A DNA stretch of 64,000 nt from an uncultured Lachnospiraceae bacterium (GCA_900551115.1 URUY01000009.1:1-64000); one strand, 5' to 3'. Positions 41,561 through 50,423 are shown, numbered from the stretch's first letter. Notes: generated by a model from the sequence alone, not told the origin. Numbers and translations are program-made.

Positions 41561-41589
41561 ATTATAGCCCATACATATGGTGTCGTCAC
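41561..41589 (-). promoter_or_regulatory. Promoter for the binding-protein/adaptor operon
   Basis: On the minus strand there is a -35 GTGACG (41584-41589), a 17-base spacer and a perfect -10 TATAAT (41561-41566). It lies 61 bases before the first gene start and just past the end of the CPBP protease gene, so the operon is probably transcribed on its own. Confidence 0.65.
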
Positions 41590-41615
41590 CTTAAGAATTT
41601 ACGAAGAAAATTATA

Positions 41616-42665
41616 CTATGCCCTTTTCTCTTTTACGGGGCCTCCCCACCAGATAAGGCAAAGGGTTGCCGCCAAAGAGACAATAAACAAAAGAATATAG
41701 GCATACAATTCATCCGGGATCCAAAAAAAGGCTTTTCCAATCCAGAAAGTAGTTGAAAAATTAACCGTAAAATGCAGGATTATGCAGGGAATCAGAGAAT
41801 GATACCGCTCTGCCAAATATCCCAGTACCAGACCGATGGCAAACGCATACACTCCCTGAACCAGGTTGCCGTGCATAATGCCGAACAACAGCGCCTGAAG
41901 AATATTCGCCAAAAAGAATTTCGGCAGCGCTTTCTTCGCATAATAAAGGATAAGTCCTCTGCATACCAGCTCTTCTCCAATGGGTGCCAGTAAAACCGCC
42001 GCAATCACGGAAAGTATTTCATTGCCAAAGTTCATATCTTCCATCATACGGATATACTCCGCTACAATATCCGGTACTATGTACTGCTCCAACCCCACAA
42101 TTGCATTGCTTAACAGACACATCACCACACCTGCCAAAACGGAAATCACCACTGCCTTTACGGAAACATTCTTTACCGACTGTTTCCATTTCGGTTTGCC
42201 GCAGCCAAAATAATACCACAGTCCATAAATCGGCAGGCTCAGAATATGATACAGTAAAACGCCGCCCGTAGCAGCTGCAAATACAGCGTCAGTATAGACT
42301 TCCATCATTGCTGACTGAGAGGCGTACGGATTCTTTGCCGCATAAGAAATCATAGCAAAAATCCCCGCTCCAATCATATAAATGCCGCCCAGTATAAGCT
42401 GCAGCAGCAGGCTGCTTGCTGCAGGGGTCAGTGACAGGAAAAAATATCCTATCCTGCTGCCGATTCCCAGCTTTTTGTGCGCCTGTGCAGCAGGCTGCTG
42501 CATATAGGGCGGCTGCATATAAGGCTGCTGTCCGTAGGGCTGCTGCACGTAAGGCTGCTGTCCATAGGGCTGCTGTCCGTAGGGCTGTTGTCCGTAGGGC
42601 TGTTGCACATAAGGCTGTTGCACATAAGGCTGTTGATTGCTCTCATTCATTTTCTTTTCATCCAT
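41616..42665 (-). CDS. CPBP-family intramembrane metalloprotease
   Basis: The 349-residue protein has a Gln/Pro/Tyr-rich N-terminus (about 1-60, repeated QQPYG/QQPYV/QQPYM), then about eight membrane segments. It shows the CPBP (Rce1-like, ABI) motifs: APIGEELVCRGLIL (EExxxR), FGIMHGNLVQG and a final HFTVN. Known members cleave prenylated proteins or give immunity to bacteriocins. Start at 42665 from GGAGGAAGATTACTG. It reads the same way as the binding-protein operon but that operon has its own promoter. The substrate is unknown. Confidence 0.88.
   Translation of the reverse strand: MDEKKMNESNQQPYVQQPYVQQPYGQQPYGQQPYGQQPYVQQPYGQQPYMQPPYMQQPAAQAHKKLGIGSRIGYFFLSLTPAASSLLLQLILGGIYMIGAGIFAMISYAAKNPYASQSAMMEVYTDAVFAAATGGVLLYHILSLPIYGLWYYFGCGKPKWKQSVKNVSVKAVVISVLAGVVMCLLSNAIVGLEQYIVPDIVAEYIRMMEDMNFGNEILSVIAAVLLAPIGEELVCRGLILYYAKKALPKFFLANILQALLFGIMHGNLVQGVYAFAIGLVLGYLAERYHSLIPCIILHFTVNFSTTFWIGKAFFWIPDELYAYILLFIVSLAATLCLIWWGGPVKEKRA
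42491..42636. repeat. 15-bp tandem repeat encoding QQPY units
   Basis: About nine to ten units of 15 bases (read on plus: GGCTGCTGTCCGTAG and variants) encode the QQPYG/V/M repeats at the N-terminus of the CPBP protease. Units differ by single bases, and neighbouring ones are most alike (two successive TTGCACATAAGGCTG copies), which fits slippage. Confidence 0.8.
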
Positions 42666-42809
42666 CAGTAATCTTCCTCCATTTTCACAAAAATACACAT
42701 ATACATACTAACACACAAACCCTCCCCTTACAATAAAATATGTCTGGTACTTATTCTTTAGCTTATTCTTTATTTTTTTAATTTTAACAGAATCTTTATA
42801 TACCTTATA

Positions 42810-42838
42810 TTGAATATGGGCATGCGGCAGATTATAAT
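42810..42838 (+). promoter_or_regulatory. Promoter for the KdpDE-like pair
   Basis: On the plus strand there is a -35 TTGAAT (42810-42815), a 17-base spacer and a perfect -10 TATAAT (42833-42838), 26 bases before the kinase start. Confidence 0.75.
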
Positions 42839-42864
42839 GAAGTAATAAACTAAGGAGGCTTGTC

Positions 42865-43977
42865 ATGTTCCGTCACACGAATGAAAAATATTCTCTTCCA
42901 AAAAAGCATCCTGTATCTGTCAATATCCTGATTACCCTTGGAATATTGCTTGCAACCACAGCCATCTCCGCTCTTTTTCTCCTGTTAGATTCCCACAGCT
43001 CTGCAGCTGTCTATCTGCTCTATGTGCTGGCGCTGTTTTTTATCTCCAGATACACAAACGGCTATGTCTATGGCATCATCAGTTCACTGGTTTCGGTCAT
43101 CTGCGTAAATTATATATTTACCTATCCCTTTTTTAAATTGAATTTTACGCTTTCCGGCTATCCGCTGACCTTTGCACTCATGCTTACCATAACGCTCATT
43201 ACCTCTGCCATGACCTCGCACCTGTGTAAACAGGCAAAAATCATTAAAGAACGGGAAACTCTTTTGCGGGAAGCTGAGCTTGAAAAAATGCGGGCCAATC
43301 TTCTCCGTGCCATTTCCCATGATTTGCGCACACCGCTTACCGGTATTATCGGCAACAGCTCCAGCTATCTTGAAAATTACGATAAGCTGTCCGCAGAAGA
43401 TAAAACAGAACTCGTCCGTTCTATCCATAACGATTCCAACTGGCTTCTTAACATGGTAGAGAACCTGCTGACCGTCACACGCATACAAGGTGACAATTTA
43501 CAGGTACATACTTCCCTTGAGCCTGTTGAAGAGGTAGTTTCCGAAGCCCTCATGCGCCTTGGCAAGCGGTTTCCGAAGGCGGAAATACATGCAAGGGTTC
43601 CCGAAGAAATGCTTTTTGTTCCCATGGATGCGGTTTTGATAGAACAGGTTATAATCAATCTGATTGAAAATGCCATTGTCCATTCCGGCTCCACAAGGCC
43701 TATTGACCTGATTGTAAGCAAACAGCCAAAGCAGGTTCTGTTTATCGTACGGGATTACGGCAACGGCATTGCGCCGGAAAAATTAGATAATTTGTTTGAC
43801 GGTGGTTCTTATATTTCCAGAGAAGCTTCCGATACACATAAGGGCATGGGCATCGGTCTGTCCATCTGTAAGACCATCATAACCGCACATCACGGAGAAA
43901 TATACGGGGAAAATCACGAAAGCGGAGCGCAGTTCTGCTTCTACCTGCCAAAGGGGGACAATAAAAATGAGTCATAA
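42865..43977 (+). CDS. KdpD-like histidine kinase lacking the N-terminal domains
   Basis: This 370-residue kinase has four close membrane segments (about 17-110, DUF4118 as in KdpD), a HisKA domain with ISHDLRTPLTGIIGNSSSYL, and an ATPase domain with NLIENAIVHS, VRDYGNGIA and GMGIGLSICKTI. The large N-terminal KdpD and universal-stress domains, which bind cyclic-di-AMP in full-length proteins, are missing. It is followed by a KdpE-like regulator with an 11-base overlap. No kdpFABC genes are in the window, so targets are unknown; potassium or envelope response is a guess from the family. AAGGAGG precedes the start. Confidence 0.9.
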   Translation: MFRHTNEKYSLPKKHPVSVNILITLGILLATTAISALFLLLDSHSSAAVYLLYVLALFFISRYTNGYVYGIISSLVSVICVNYIFTYPFFKLNFTLSGYPLTFALMLTITLITSAMTSHLCKQAKIIKERETLLREAELEKMRANLLRAISHDLRTPLTGIIGNSSSYLENYDKLSAEDKTELVRSIHNDSNWLLNMVENLLTVTRIQGDNLQVHTSLEPVEEVVSEALMRLGKRFPKAEIHARVPEEMLFVPMDAVLIEQVIINLIENAIVHSGSTRPIDLIVSKQPKQVLFIVRDYGNGIAPEKLDNLFDGGSYISREASDTHKGMGIGLSICKTIITAHHGEIYGENHESGAQFCFYLPKGDNKNES

Positions 43978-44683
43978 AATAACTGTATTATTGATTGAAG
44001 ACGAAAAAAATATCTGCCAGTTTATTACTACCTCGCTGGAAAGCGCACAATACCGGGTTGTTACTGCCATGACCGGGACAGAGGGCTTAAGCCTTGCAGC
44101 CTCCCTCTGTCCCGATATCATTCTGTTAGACCTGGGGTTGCCGGATATAGACGGCATGGAAGTCATTTCCGGGATACGCACCTGGTCCATGCTTCCCATT
44201 ATCGTCATATCTGCCCGCATCAAAGAACAGGAAAAGGTAAAAGCACTGGATTTGGGCGCCGATGACTATATTACCAAACCCTTTGGCAGCTCCGAGTTAA
44301 TGGCCCGTATCCGCACCTCCCTGCGCCATATCCACAATCATACCGGAAACGGCAGCCAATTCTACCGTGCCGGCGATTTGGTGATTAACTATGAAAAACA
44401 TACCGTTACCATAAAAGGAGAAGCCGTCCATCTGACCCAGATAGAGTTTAAGCTGCTCTCCCTTCTTTCAAAAAATGCCGGAAAGGTCCTGACCTACTCC
44501 TTTATCATGGAAAATATATGGGGCCCTTATGTGGATTCCAATAACCAGATACTTCGGGTAAATATGGCCAATATCCGCCGGAAAATCGAAAGCAATCCTG
44601 CACAGCCCAAATATGTTTTTACTGAAATCGGCATCGGTTACAGGATGTTGGAAGATGAAAATGAAAAGGATGGTTCCATATAA
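43967..44683 (+). CDS. KdpE-like response regulator
   Basis: The 238-residue protein has a receiver domain (VLLIEDEKNI, phospho-Asp in IILLDLGLPDIDG, Lys in YITKPFG) and a C-terminal winged-helix domain ending VFTEIGIGYRML, typical of the OmpR/KdpE group. It pairs with the overlapping kinase gene. The terminator hairpin begins inside its last codons. Its DNA site is unknown. Confidence 0.92.
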   Translation: MSHKITVLLIEDEKNICQFITTSLESAQYRVVTAMTGTEGLSLAASLCPDIILLDLGLPDIDGMEVISGIRTWSMLPIIVISARIKEQEKVKALDLGADDYITKPFGSSELMARIRTSLRHIHNHTGNGSQFYRAGDLVINYEKHTVTIKGEAVHLTQIEFKLLSLLSKNAGKVLTYSFIMENIWGPYVDSNNQILRVNMANIRRKIESNPAQPKYVFTEIGIGYRMLEDENEKDGSI

Positions 44684-44698
44684 CGGGAACCGTTCTTT
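44672..44698 (+). terminator. Intrinsic terminator overlapping the regulator stop
   Basis: GGTTCC (44672-44677) pairs with GGAACC (44686-44691) around an eight-base loop that contains the TAA stop, followed by GTTCTTTTTTT. An alternative smaller stem AACGG/CCGTT gives the same end point. Confidence 0.7.
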
Positions 44699-44787
44699 TT
44701 TTATCTTCTTTTTTGCATCTTCTTTTTTGCATACTCCCACTCTTTTTTATCCCAACTCTTGTTTTTCACAAATAATCTTGTTACACT

Positions 44788-44805
44788 TATACTTATCAAA
44801 GTATA
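44788..44805. promoter_or_regulatory. Palindrome in the nagB promoter region
   Basis: TATACTT (44788-44794), ATCA and AAGTATA (44799-44805) form a 7-bp inverted repeat 16 bases before the nagB start and next to its ribosome site. It could be a repressor site (amino-sugar operons often use GntR-type regulators) or a hairpin affecting translation. It does not match a known NagR site that I can name. Confidence 0.4.
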
Positions 44806-44820
44806 GGGAGGTTCTTTTAC

Positions 44821-45561
44821 ATGAAAATCATAAAAACTGACAGCTATTATCAAATGAGCCGCAGAACTGCAGGACTTATTGCCACACAGGTAAATATAAA
44901 GCCTGACTGTGTCCTGGGACTTGCAACCGGCTCTACCCCCATCGGAACCTATGAGCAGCTTATTCGCTGGTATCAGAAGGGGGATTTGGATTTTTCAAAG
45001 GTAATTACCGTCAATCTGGACGAATATAAGGGACTGTCTGCGGATAATGACCAAAGCTACCGCTACTTTATGAATACCCATTTGTTCAACGCCATCAACA
45101 TCCGTCCGGAAAACACCCATGTTCCCGATGGTTTGGAGCCTGATTCCGACAAAGCCTGCCGTGATTACAATAAAATCATTGCTGACTGCGGCGGCATCGA
45201 TTTACAGCTTTTAGGTCTTGGTTTAAACGGTCATATCGGTTTCAACGAACCCGGTTCCGCTTTTGAACTGGAAACCCACTGCGTAGATTTAACTGACAGT
45301 ACCATTCAGGCAAACTCCCGTTTCTTTTCTTCCATGGAGCTTGTACCCAAGCAGGCTTATACCATGGGTATCAAGAGCATTATGCAGGCAAAGAAAATCA
45401 TTATTATTGTAAACGGCGCAGAAAAAGCGGCTATCGTAAAGGAAGCCTTCTTTGGACCTGTTACCCCCAATGTACCCGCTTCCGTGCTGCAGCTTCACAA
45501 TGATGTTACCCTTATTGGCGACAATGCCGCATTATCACTGATTCCTATTTCACTTCCCTAA
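44821..45561 (+). CDS. nagB: Glucosamine-6-phosphate deaminase
   Basis: The 246-residue protein has LGLATGSTPIGTYEQL near the N-terminus, VNLDEYKGL, LLGLGLNGHIGFNEPGSAF and the C-terminal MGIKSIMQAKKIIIIVNGAE. It converts glucosamine-6-phosphate to fructose-6-phosphate and ammonia. AGGGAGG precedes the start. It is followed by nagA 14 bases later, forming the usual catabolic operon for N-acetylglucosamine. Order is nagB-nagA. Confidence 0.96.
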   Translation: MKIIKTDSYYQMSRRTAGLIATQVNIKPDCVLGLATGSTPIGTYEQLIRWYQKGDLDFSKVITVNLDEYKGLSADNDQSYRYFMNTHLFNAINIRPENTHVPDGLEPDSDKACRDYNKIIADCGGIDLQLLGLGLNGHIGFNEPGSAFELETHCVDLTDSTIQANSRFFSSMELVPKQAYTMGIKSIMQAKKIIIIVNGAEKAAIVKEAFFGPVTPNVPASVLQLHNDVTLIGDNAALSLIPISLP

Positions 45562-45575
45562 AGAAAGGAGCCGTC

Positions 45576-46742
45576 ATGATAATAAAAAACGGACTTGTTT
45601 TTACCGGTGACTGTACCTTTAAACCACTGACGGTTCATACTGAAAATGATTTTATAACCGGTCTGGAAGAAGCCACCGGCGATACTATCGCCGGCGGCTC
45701 TGCCGATGCCTGCTTTGATGCCTCCGGCTGTTACGTTCTGCCGGGTCTTACAGATATCCATTTTCATGGCTGTGACGGCCACGACTTTTGTGAAGGTACC
45801 AAAGAAGCCTTTGACGCCATCGGCGCTTTTGAGCTTTCCTTGGGCGTCACCTCCGTCTGCCCCGCTACCATGACCCTTCCTGCAAAAACCCTTGGCAGTA
45901 TCTGCGAAAATGCGGCTGCTTACCGCAACGCACAGGAAAACGGACTTGCCAGAAGGGATACTGCGGAGCTTTTAGGCATCCATATGGAGGGTCCTTTTAT
46001 TAATGCGCATAAAAAGGGGGCGCAAAACGAAGCCTATGTCACAGAAGCCTCTCCTTCCCTCCTTCATTCCTGGCAGGAAAAAGCAAAGGGACTGATTAAG
46101 CTGGTTTCTTTGGCGCCTGAAACCGCCGGCGCCATTTCCTGCATAAGAGAATGCAGCAGGGACTTTCATTTTTCTGTTGCCCATACAGAGGCAGACTATG
46201 AAACCGCACTGGCTGCTTTTGGGGCCGGTGCCGACCATGTTACACATTTATACAACGCCATGCCTCCCTTTACGCACAGAGCGCCCGGCGTCATCGGTGC
46301 CGCCTTTGATTCCCCCCACTGCTTTGCAGAGCTTATCTGCGACGGCGTACACATTGCCCCCAGTGTTGTGCGGGCCACCTTTAAGCTTTTCGGAGAGGAC
46401 CGGGTTATCTTAATCAGCGACAGTATGGAGGCTGCCGGGAAACCGGACGGCGACTATTCCCTGGGCGGGCTTTCCGTACATGTAGCCGGTAACCGCGCCA
46501 CTCTTACAGACGGTACCTTAGCCGGCAGTGTTACGCCCCTTTACCGCTGTCTGCTGACTGCCGTATCCATGGGGATTCCTTTGGAGGCTGCCGTACGTGC
46601 CGCTACCATCAATCCCTGCCGTTCCATCGGCGTCCATTCCCTCTATGGCAGCATTGAGACCGGTAAGAAAGCACATTTCCTGATTTTAAACCAAACCGAT
46701 TTATCCATAAAGGCCGTTATAAAAGGACAGCTGTGCATATAG
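45576..46742 (+). CDS. nagA: N-acetylglucosamine-6-phosphate deacetylase
   Basis: The 388-residue amidohydrolase shows LPGLTDIHFHGCDGHDF, HMEGPFIN, the metal histidines in VAHTEADYE and HLYNAMPPFTHRAPG, the catalytic Asp in ILISDSMEAAG and a late beta domain. It removes acetate from N-acetylglucosamine-6-phosphate, feeding NagB. AAAGGAG precedes the start. Its stop codon lies in the stem region of a strong terminator. Confidence 0.95.
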   Translation: MIIKNGLVFTGDCTFKPLTVHTENDFITGLEEATGDTIAGGSADACFDASGCYVLPGLTDIHFHGCDGHDFCEGTKEAFDAIGAFELSLGVTSVCPATMTLPAKTLGSICENAAAYRNAQENGLARRDTAELLGIHMEGPFINAHKKGAQNEAYVTEASPSLLHSWQEKAKGLIKLVSLAPETAGAISCIRECSRDFHFSVAHTEADYETALAAFGAGADHVTHLYNAMPPFTHRAPGVIGAAFDSPHCFAELICDGVHIAPSVVRATFKLFGEDRVILISDSMEAAGKPDGDYSLGGLSVHVAGNRATLTDGTLAGSVTPLYRCLLTAVSMGIPLEAAVRAATINPCRSIGVHSLYGSIETGKKAHFLILNQTDLSIKAVIKGQLCI

Positions 46743-46757
46743 CACACTGTCCTTTTT
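46721..46757. terminator. Bidirectional terminator between nagA and spoIIP
   Basis: AAAAGGACAG (46721-46730), CTGTGC, loop ATAT, AGCACA and CTGTCCTTTTT (46747-46757) form a nearly perfect 15-bp stem. T runs exist on both strands, and convergent genes end on each side. The nagA TAG stop (46740-46742) lies at the loop. Confidence 0.9.
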
Positions 46758-46787
46758 CTTTGCCTGCAAGCCCTCTGCATTTCTCCT

Positions 46788-48077
46788 TTATTGTACCGTA
46801 CCGGAAAGAACCATATCCAACAGATGTGCCAGCGGATAACAGGCATTTTTTGCTTCCTCCACCGTGTTGTTTTCATCCCCCAGCTCCACAAGCAGCGTCC
46901 TGCCCCTTAAGTGCATATTGTACCGGTACTGCTTTATGTAAATCTTTCTCGTAAGCCCCGGATAGTACTGCCCTGCCGCTGCCTGCATCTGAAAAGAAAA
47001 CGCCAGATTATCGGACAGATTCGGATTTTTCAGATAGTCTATGTCTCCTGTTTTCTTGCTGCGGGAAATACCGTTGAAAAACATAAACCTTGCCGTTCTT
47101 CTGCCGTCTATATCCACCACCATATCCCTTGCGGCACTGCCCGCATCCCTATGTAAATCAATCACTACCTGAATGGACGGATTTTCCGCAAGCAGCTTCT
47201 CTATGGCTGGCAGGGATTTGGCATAGGCGTCATCCCTGACGGTATCGTATTCCACCGTATGATGTAAAACCTCATACCCGTATTCTTCCGTTAAAAGCTG
47301 CGTAAGTACCTCCCCTACTCCCACAATGGTATCCGCCTGCTCGCCGGGAGCGGAATCAATAAAGGCTTCTTTTGAATGTGTATGATAAATCAGAATCTGG
47401 GGACCCGGCGTTGTTTTTTCAATAGTTACGTCTCGTTCCATAAGGCTGTCTAAATTCAGTAAATCGCTTCCTGCCAGCGCATAACTGTCAATCGTATAAA
47501 AAGTGGATAGAAGCTTCTCGTAATCTGTCAGGGATGCCCAGTCATATTCTGCCGTCTTTACTGCAGGTGTAAACCGGTATGCCTCATTTTCCCAGGCCAA
47601 AAGCTCTTCTATGGTAAGAGCCTCCGCTATCTGTGCCTCTTCCGGCATTTCCCCCGATGCCGACAGCTTTTCCTCTTCCTCCCATTCTGCATCTGACCGG
47701 CTTCCCTCTCCGCTGCCGTCCTCCACAATATGCAGGGTAATCTCCTCCTCTGCCTTTAGAAGGTCTTTGTCCTCATCCGCACTTTCCCTGTTTTCCGTAC
47801 TGTAATAGCAGAGCGGAAGCATATTCTTCAAGCTGTTGCTTATGACTGCCGCCGGTCCGGTTTCCTCCTGCTGTACATATGTAAAAAGCGGCAGGAAAAA
47901 CCTCTCGATTCCCATACCGCCCGCTGCTATCAGTAACACAAGAAGCAGCATGGCTGATGCCGCCACGCGCCTGATACTGCCTTCATGCTCCATTAAATGC
48001 TTCAAACCATCCCCTGCTTTCCCGGCATATTTCCATGCAAATGCGATTTCTGCCTTATGCAGTATATGCTTTATCAC
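46788..48077 (-). CDS. spoIIP: Stage II sporulation protein P
   Basis: The 429-residue protein has an N-terminal membrane anchor (about 38-60), a low-complexity Glu/Asp/Ser stretch (about 105-150) and the SpoIIP amidase/endopeptidase domain with ILIYHTHSKEAF, VVIDLHRDAG and LLVELGDENNTVEEA. It thins septal peptidoglycan during engulfment with SpoIID and SpoIIM. It lies 6 bases after gpr, the standard pair in spore-forming Firmicutes, and is probably read in the mother cell and forespore. Confidence 0.95.
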   Translation of the reverse strand: MIKHILHKAEIAFAWKYAGKAGDGLKHLMEHEGSIRRVAASAMLLLVLLIAAGGMGIERFFLPLFTYVQQEETGPAAVISNSLKNMLPLCYYSTENRESADEDKDLLKAEEEITLHIVEDGSGEGSRSDAEWEEEEKLSASGEMPEEAQIAEALTIEELLAWENEAYRFTPAVKTAEYDWASLTDYEKLLSTFYTIDSYALAGSDLLNLDSLMERDVTIEKTTPGPQILIYHTHSKEAFIDSAPGEQADTIVGVGEVLTQLLTEEYGYEVLHHTVEYDTVRDDAYAKSLPAIEKLLAENPSIQVVIDLHRDAGSAARDMVVDIDGRRTARFMFFNGISRSKKTGDIDYLKNPNLSDNLAFSFQMQAAAGQYYPGLTRKIYIKQYRYNMHLRGRTLLVELGDENNTVEEAKNACYPLAHLLDMVLSGTVQ

Positions 48078-48083
48078 AGGCTG

Positions 48084-48998
48084 CTATGACAGCTCCAGTG
48101 CTATATTGATTCCCTCTGATACGGTATAGCTTACCCTTTTAATCACCGCATCAATGTCCTTGCTTGCCACATACATATTATGCAGCTCTGTCAGCGTATT
48201 TCTGCAGTCCTCCATATATAAATGCAGGTCTGCATTTTTTGCCTCTTCCAACATTTTTTCCAGTGCATCCCCTACAATGGTAGCCGCGTCCACCACCGTA
48301 GGCACCCCTATGGCAATCACAGGTATTCCCATGCTTTCCTCCGTCAGGGCATTCCGATTATTTCCTACGCCCGACCCGGGATGGATTCCCGTATTGGTGA
48401 TCTGTATCGTTCTGTTGAGTCTTTTTGTGCTTCTTGCAGCCAGTGCATCAATGACTATCATCACTGCCGGCGAGGTCTGTTCCACCACGCCGCGTATGAT
48501 CTCCGCCGCCTCCATTCCGGTTTTTCCCATTACACCCGGTTCTATGCTGCTCACCGTATTGATACGTTCCTTATTATAAGCCGCCTTGCCGTATTCCCTC
48601 ACTATATGTCTGGTAATAAAAAGATTGTCCACTACATGCGGTCCTAACGCATCCGCAGTAACCTCCCGGTTTCCCAGTCCTACTACCAGTATTTCCTGCT
48701 CTTCTCCTGCATTGGGTATAATCTCCATAAGCTGTCCGGCAATTACTTCTGAAATTTCCCGGTGAGTTCCCTCATCCGGCTCCAGCATGCCCGGCGCTTC
48801 AATCGTAATATAAGTGCCCATAGGTTTTCTCATGGCTTTAGCGCCGTTTTTTGTCGTAATTTCCACCCGCGTAACTTTGATATCCGTTTCTTCATCGTAT
48901 TCCTCTTCCATGATTACACCACGCAGCGTACTGTCCGCTTCCGTTATGCTTTCCCTGGCTTCCAGGGCTAAATCCGTTCTTACCTGAAAACAACTCAT
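48084..48998 (-). CDS. gpr: Germination protease Gpr
   Basis: The 304-residue protein starts MSCFQVRTDLALEA and carries VVGLGNREVTADALGPHVVD, EPGVMGKTGMEAAEI, VIDALAARSTKRLNRTIQI and NTGIHPGSGVGNNR, typical of peptidase family A25. It degrades small acid-soluble spore proteins on germination after processing of a short propeptide. It is divergent from rpsT, as in many Clostridia. The presence of gpr and spoIIP supports an endospore-forming host. Confidence 0.96.
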   Translation of the reverse strand: MSCFQVRTDLALEARESITEADSTLRGVIMEEEYDEETDIKVTRVEITTKNGAKAMRKPMGTYITIEAPGMLEPDEGTHREISEVIAGQLMEIIPNAGEEQEILVVGLGNREVTADALGPHVVDNLFITRHIVREYGKAAYNKERINTVSSIEPGVMGKTGMEAAEIIRGVVEQTSPAVMIVIDALAARSTKRLNRTIQITNTGIHPGSGVGNNRNALTEESMGIPVIAIGVPTVVDAATIVGDALEKMLEEAKNADLHLYMEDCRNTLTELHNMYVASKDIDAVIKRVSYTVSEGINIALELS

Positions 48999-49060
48999 TT
49001 GCTTTTTATACCTTTCCTGTCTTTTCTAAATATCTTTTACAAAAATAAGGAAAATATGTA

Positions 49061-49089
49061 TTGACATTACGGACTTGTTACACTAAAAT
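49061..49089 (+). promoter_or_regulatory. Promoter for rpsT
   Basis: On the plus strand there is a perfect -35 TTGACA (49061-49066), a 17-base spacer and a -10 TAAAAT (49084-49089). It leaves a leader of about 85 bases before rpsT. Confidence 0.8.
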
Positions 49090-49181
49090 AATATGCGTAT
49101 GTTTACATTGGTCGTCCGTGTCTGGCTTTAATGGAACATTTTCTTAAAAACGAAGATTAGTAGAAAATGGAGGTGTAGATC

Positions 49182-49445
49182 TTGGCTAATATCAAATCTG
49201 CAAAAAAAAGAATTTTAGTAGCACAGAATAGAACTGAAAGAAATAAAGCTATCAAATCCGGCGTTAAAACAGCAATCAAAAAAGTAAACGCTGCTGTTGC
49301 ATCCGGCGATAAGGCTGCTGCTTCTGCTGCTTTACTTGCTGCAACAAAGGAAATTGATATGGCTGCTTCTAAGGGAGTATACCACAAAAACAATGCTTCC
49401 AGAAAAGTATCCCGTTTAGCTGTTGCCGTAAACAAGATGGCTTAA
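49182..49445 (+). CDS. rpsT: Small ribosomal subunit protein bS20
   Basis: The 87-residue, Lys/Ala-rich protein begins MANIKSAKKRILVAQNRTER and ends in a helical basic tail, as bS20 does. It binds 16S rRNA early in 30S assembly. The start codon is TTG at 49182, seven bases after GGAGGTG. The only nearby ATG (49167) is out of frame and closes at once, so TTG is firm. In E. coli bS20 also starts at a non-AUG codon and regulates itself. Confidence 0.97.
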   Translation: MANIKSAKKRILVAQNRTERNKAIKSGVKTAIKKVNAAVASGDKAAASAALLAATKEIDMAASKGVYHKNNASRKVSRLAVAVNKMA

Positions 49446-49462
49446 CAAGTATAAAACACAAT

Positions 49463-49497
49463 AAAAAGCACCCATACCGTCATGTGGGTGCTTTTTT
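49463..49497. terminator. Bidirectional terminator after rpsT
   Basis: AAAAAGCACCCA (49463-49474) and TGGGTGCTTTTTT (49485-49497) form a GC-rich stem with a 10-base loop. T runs on both strands serve rpsT and the convergent TPM gene. Confidence 0.9.
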
Positions 49498-49559
49498 GAT
49501 GCCTGTTTTCTGTTTCTGTCTGTTTTTTGTTTTATGTTTTTTGTTTTATGCTTTTTCTG

Positions 49560-50423
49560 TTATCCTCTCCGGCTTCCGCCGCCCATTCTGGAACCTCCGC
49601 TGCTTCTGCCGCCTCCGCCGGAACCTCCGCTGCTGCCTGTATCCCGGGGGATTACTCTGCTGGTTACAAATTTATTGACAAGCTCATCCTTCTGTACATG
49701 AAAACGTACACTGCCGTTTTCCACATAGGTAGAAGCTACCGTTGTCTTTTGGCCTTCTTTGGACTTAATATGCATGCCTATAAAGATTCCTGCTGCAATC
49801 ACCGCAATTATAAATAATACAAACGGATTCAGATTAATATTTGCATTTTTGCCCGACATTTCCCGATACATATCTTCTATATATATCCTATATGCCCGGT
49901 ATGGACTTTCTTTAGCCTCGTAATACACTTCATCCAGCACATCCGCTATCATGCCGTCACTGTAATGGTCCCATACCCTGCCGCCATGCGCCAGATGCAG
50001 TCCCTTTTCTTCCGGATACCAGTTGTGCAAAAGCAATGCGCCGTCACCGTCTTCACCCGGCAGATTATAGCCGTAACCGTTGTCTATGTAAAAATCCTCT
50101 GCATACCGAGTAATGCATTCCTCCCAGTTTGCATCCGTATCCTCCGTAACGCCGTACTTTTCATACAGGGATTCATTGATGGTCACAAGGACAATATCAC
50201 AGCCTATCTGCTGTTCTCTTTTTGCTATCAGCGCCGCAAGCTTCTCTTCTTCTTTCTCCGATAAAACATCCGCATAGTCGTATACTCTCTCTGAAGGTGC
50301 TTCGCTGTTTTTTCTGACATATCCGCTTTCTAAAAGCTGGCTTATTCCTACCACACCCGTTATGACAGCTACGATTCCAAGTATAATGAATAAAACCTTA
50401 AAGTATGAAAAAAATTGTTTCAT
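49560..50423 (-). CDS. TPM-domain membrane protein with Gly-rich tail
   Basis: The 287-residue protein has a membrane segment near 10-28, then a TPM domain (about 43-190) starting RVYDYADVLSEKEEEKLAAL and including GCDIVLVTIN and DGALLLHNW. A second membrane segment follows near 198-217, then a tail ending in a Gly/Ser/Arg run (SSGGSGGGGRSSGGSRMGGG). TPM proteins act at the envelope, in photosystem repair or as phosphatases; here the role is unknown. It follows the zinc-ribbon gene by 19 bases and may work with it. Confidence 0.82.
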   Translation of the reverse strand: MKQFFSYFKVLFIILGIVAVITGVVGISQLLESGYVRKNSEAPSERVYDYADVLSEKEEEKLAALIAKREQQIGCDIVLVTINESLYEKYGVTEDTDANWEECITRYAEDFYIDNGYGYNLPGEDGDGALLLHNWYPEEKGLHLAHGGRVWDHYSDGMIADVLDEVYYEAKESPYRAYRIYIEDMYREMSGKNANINLNPFVLFIIAVIAAGIFIGMHIKSKEGQKTTVASTYVENGSVRFHVQKDELVNKFVTSRVIPRDTGSSGGSGGGGRSSGGSRMGGGSRRG

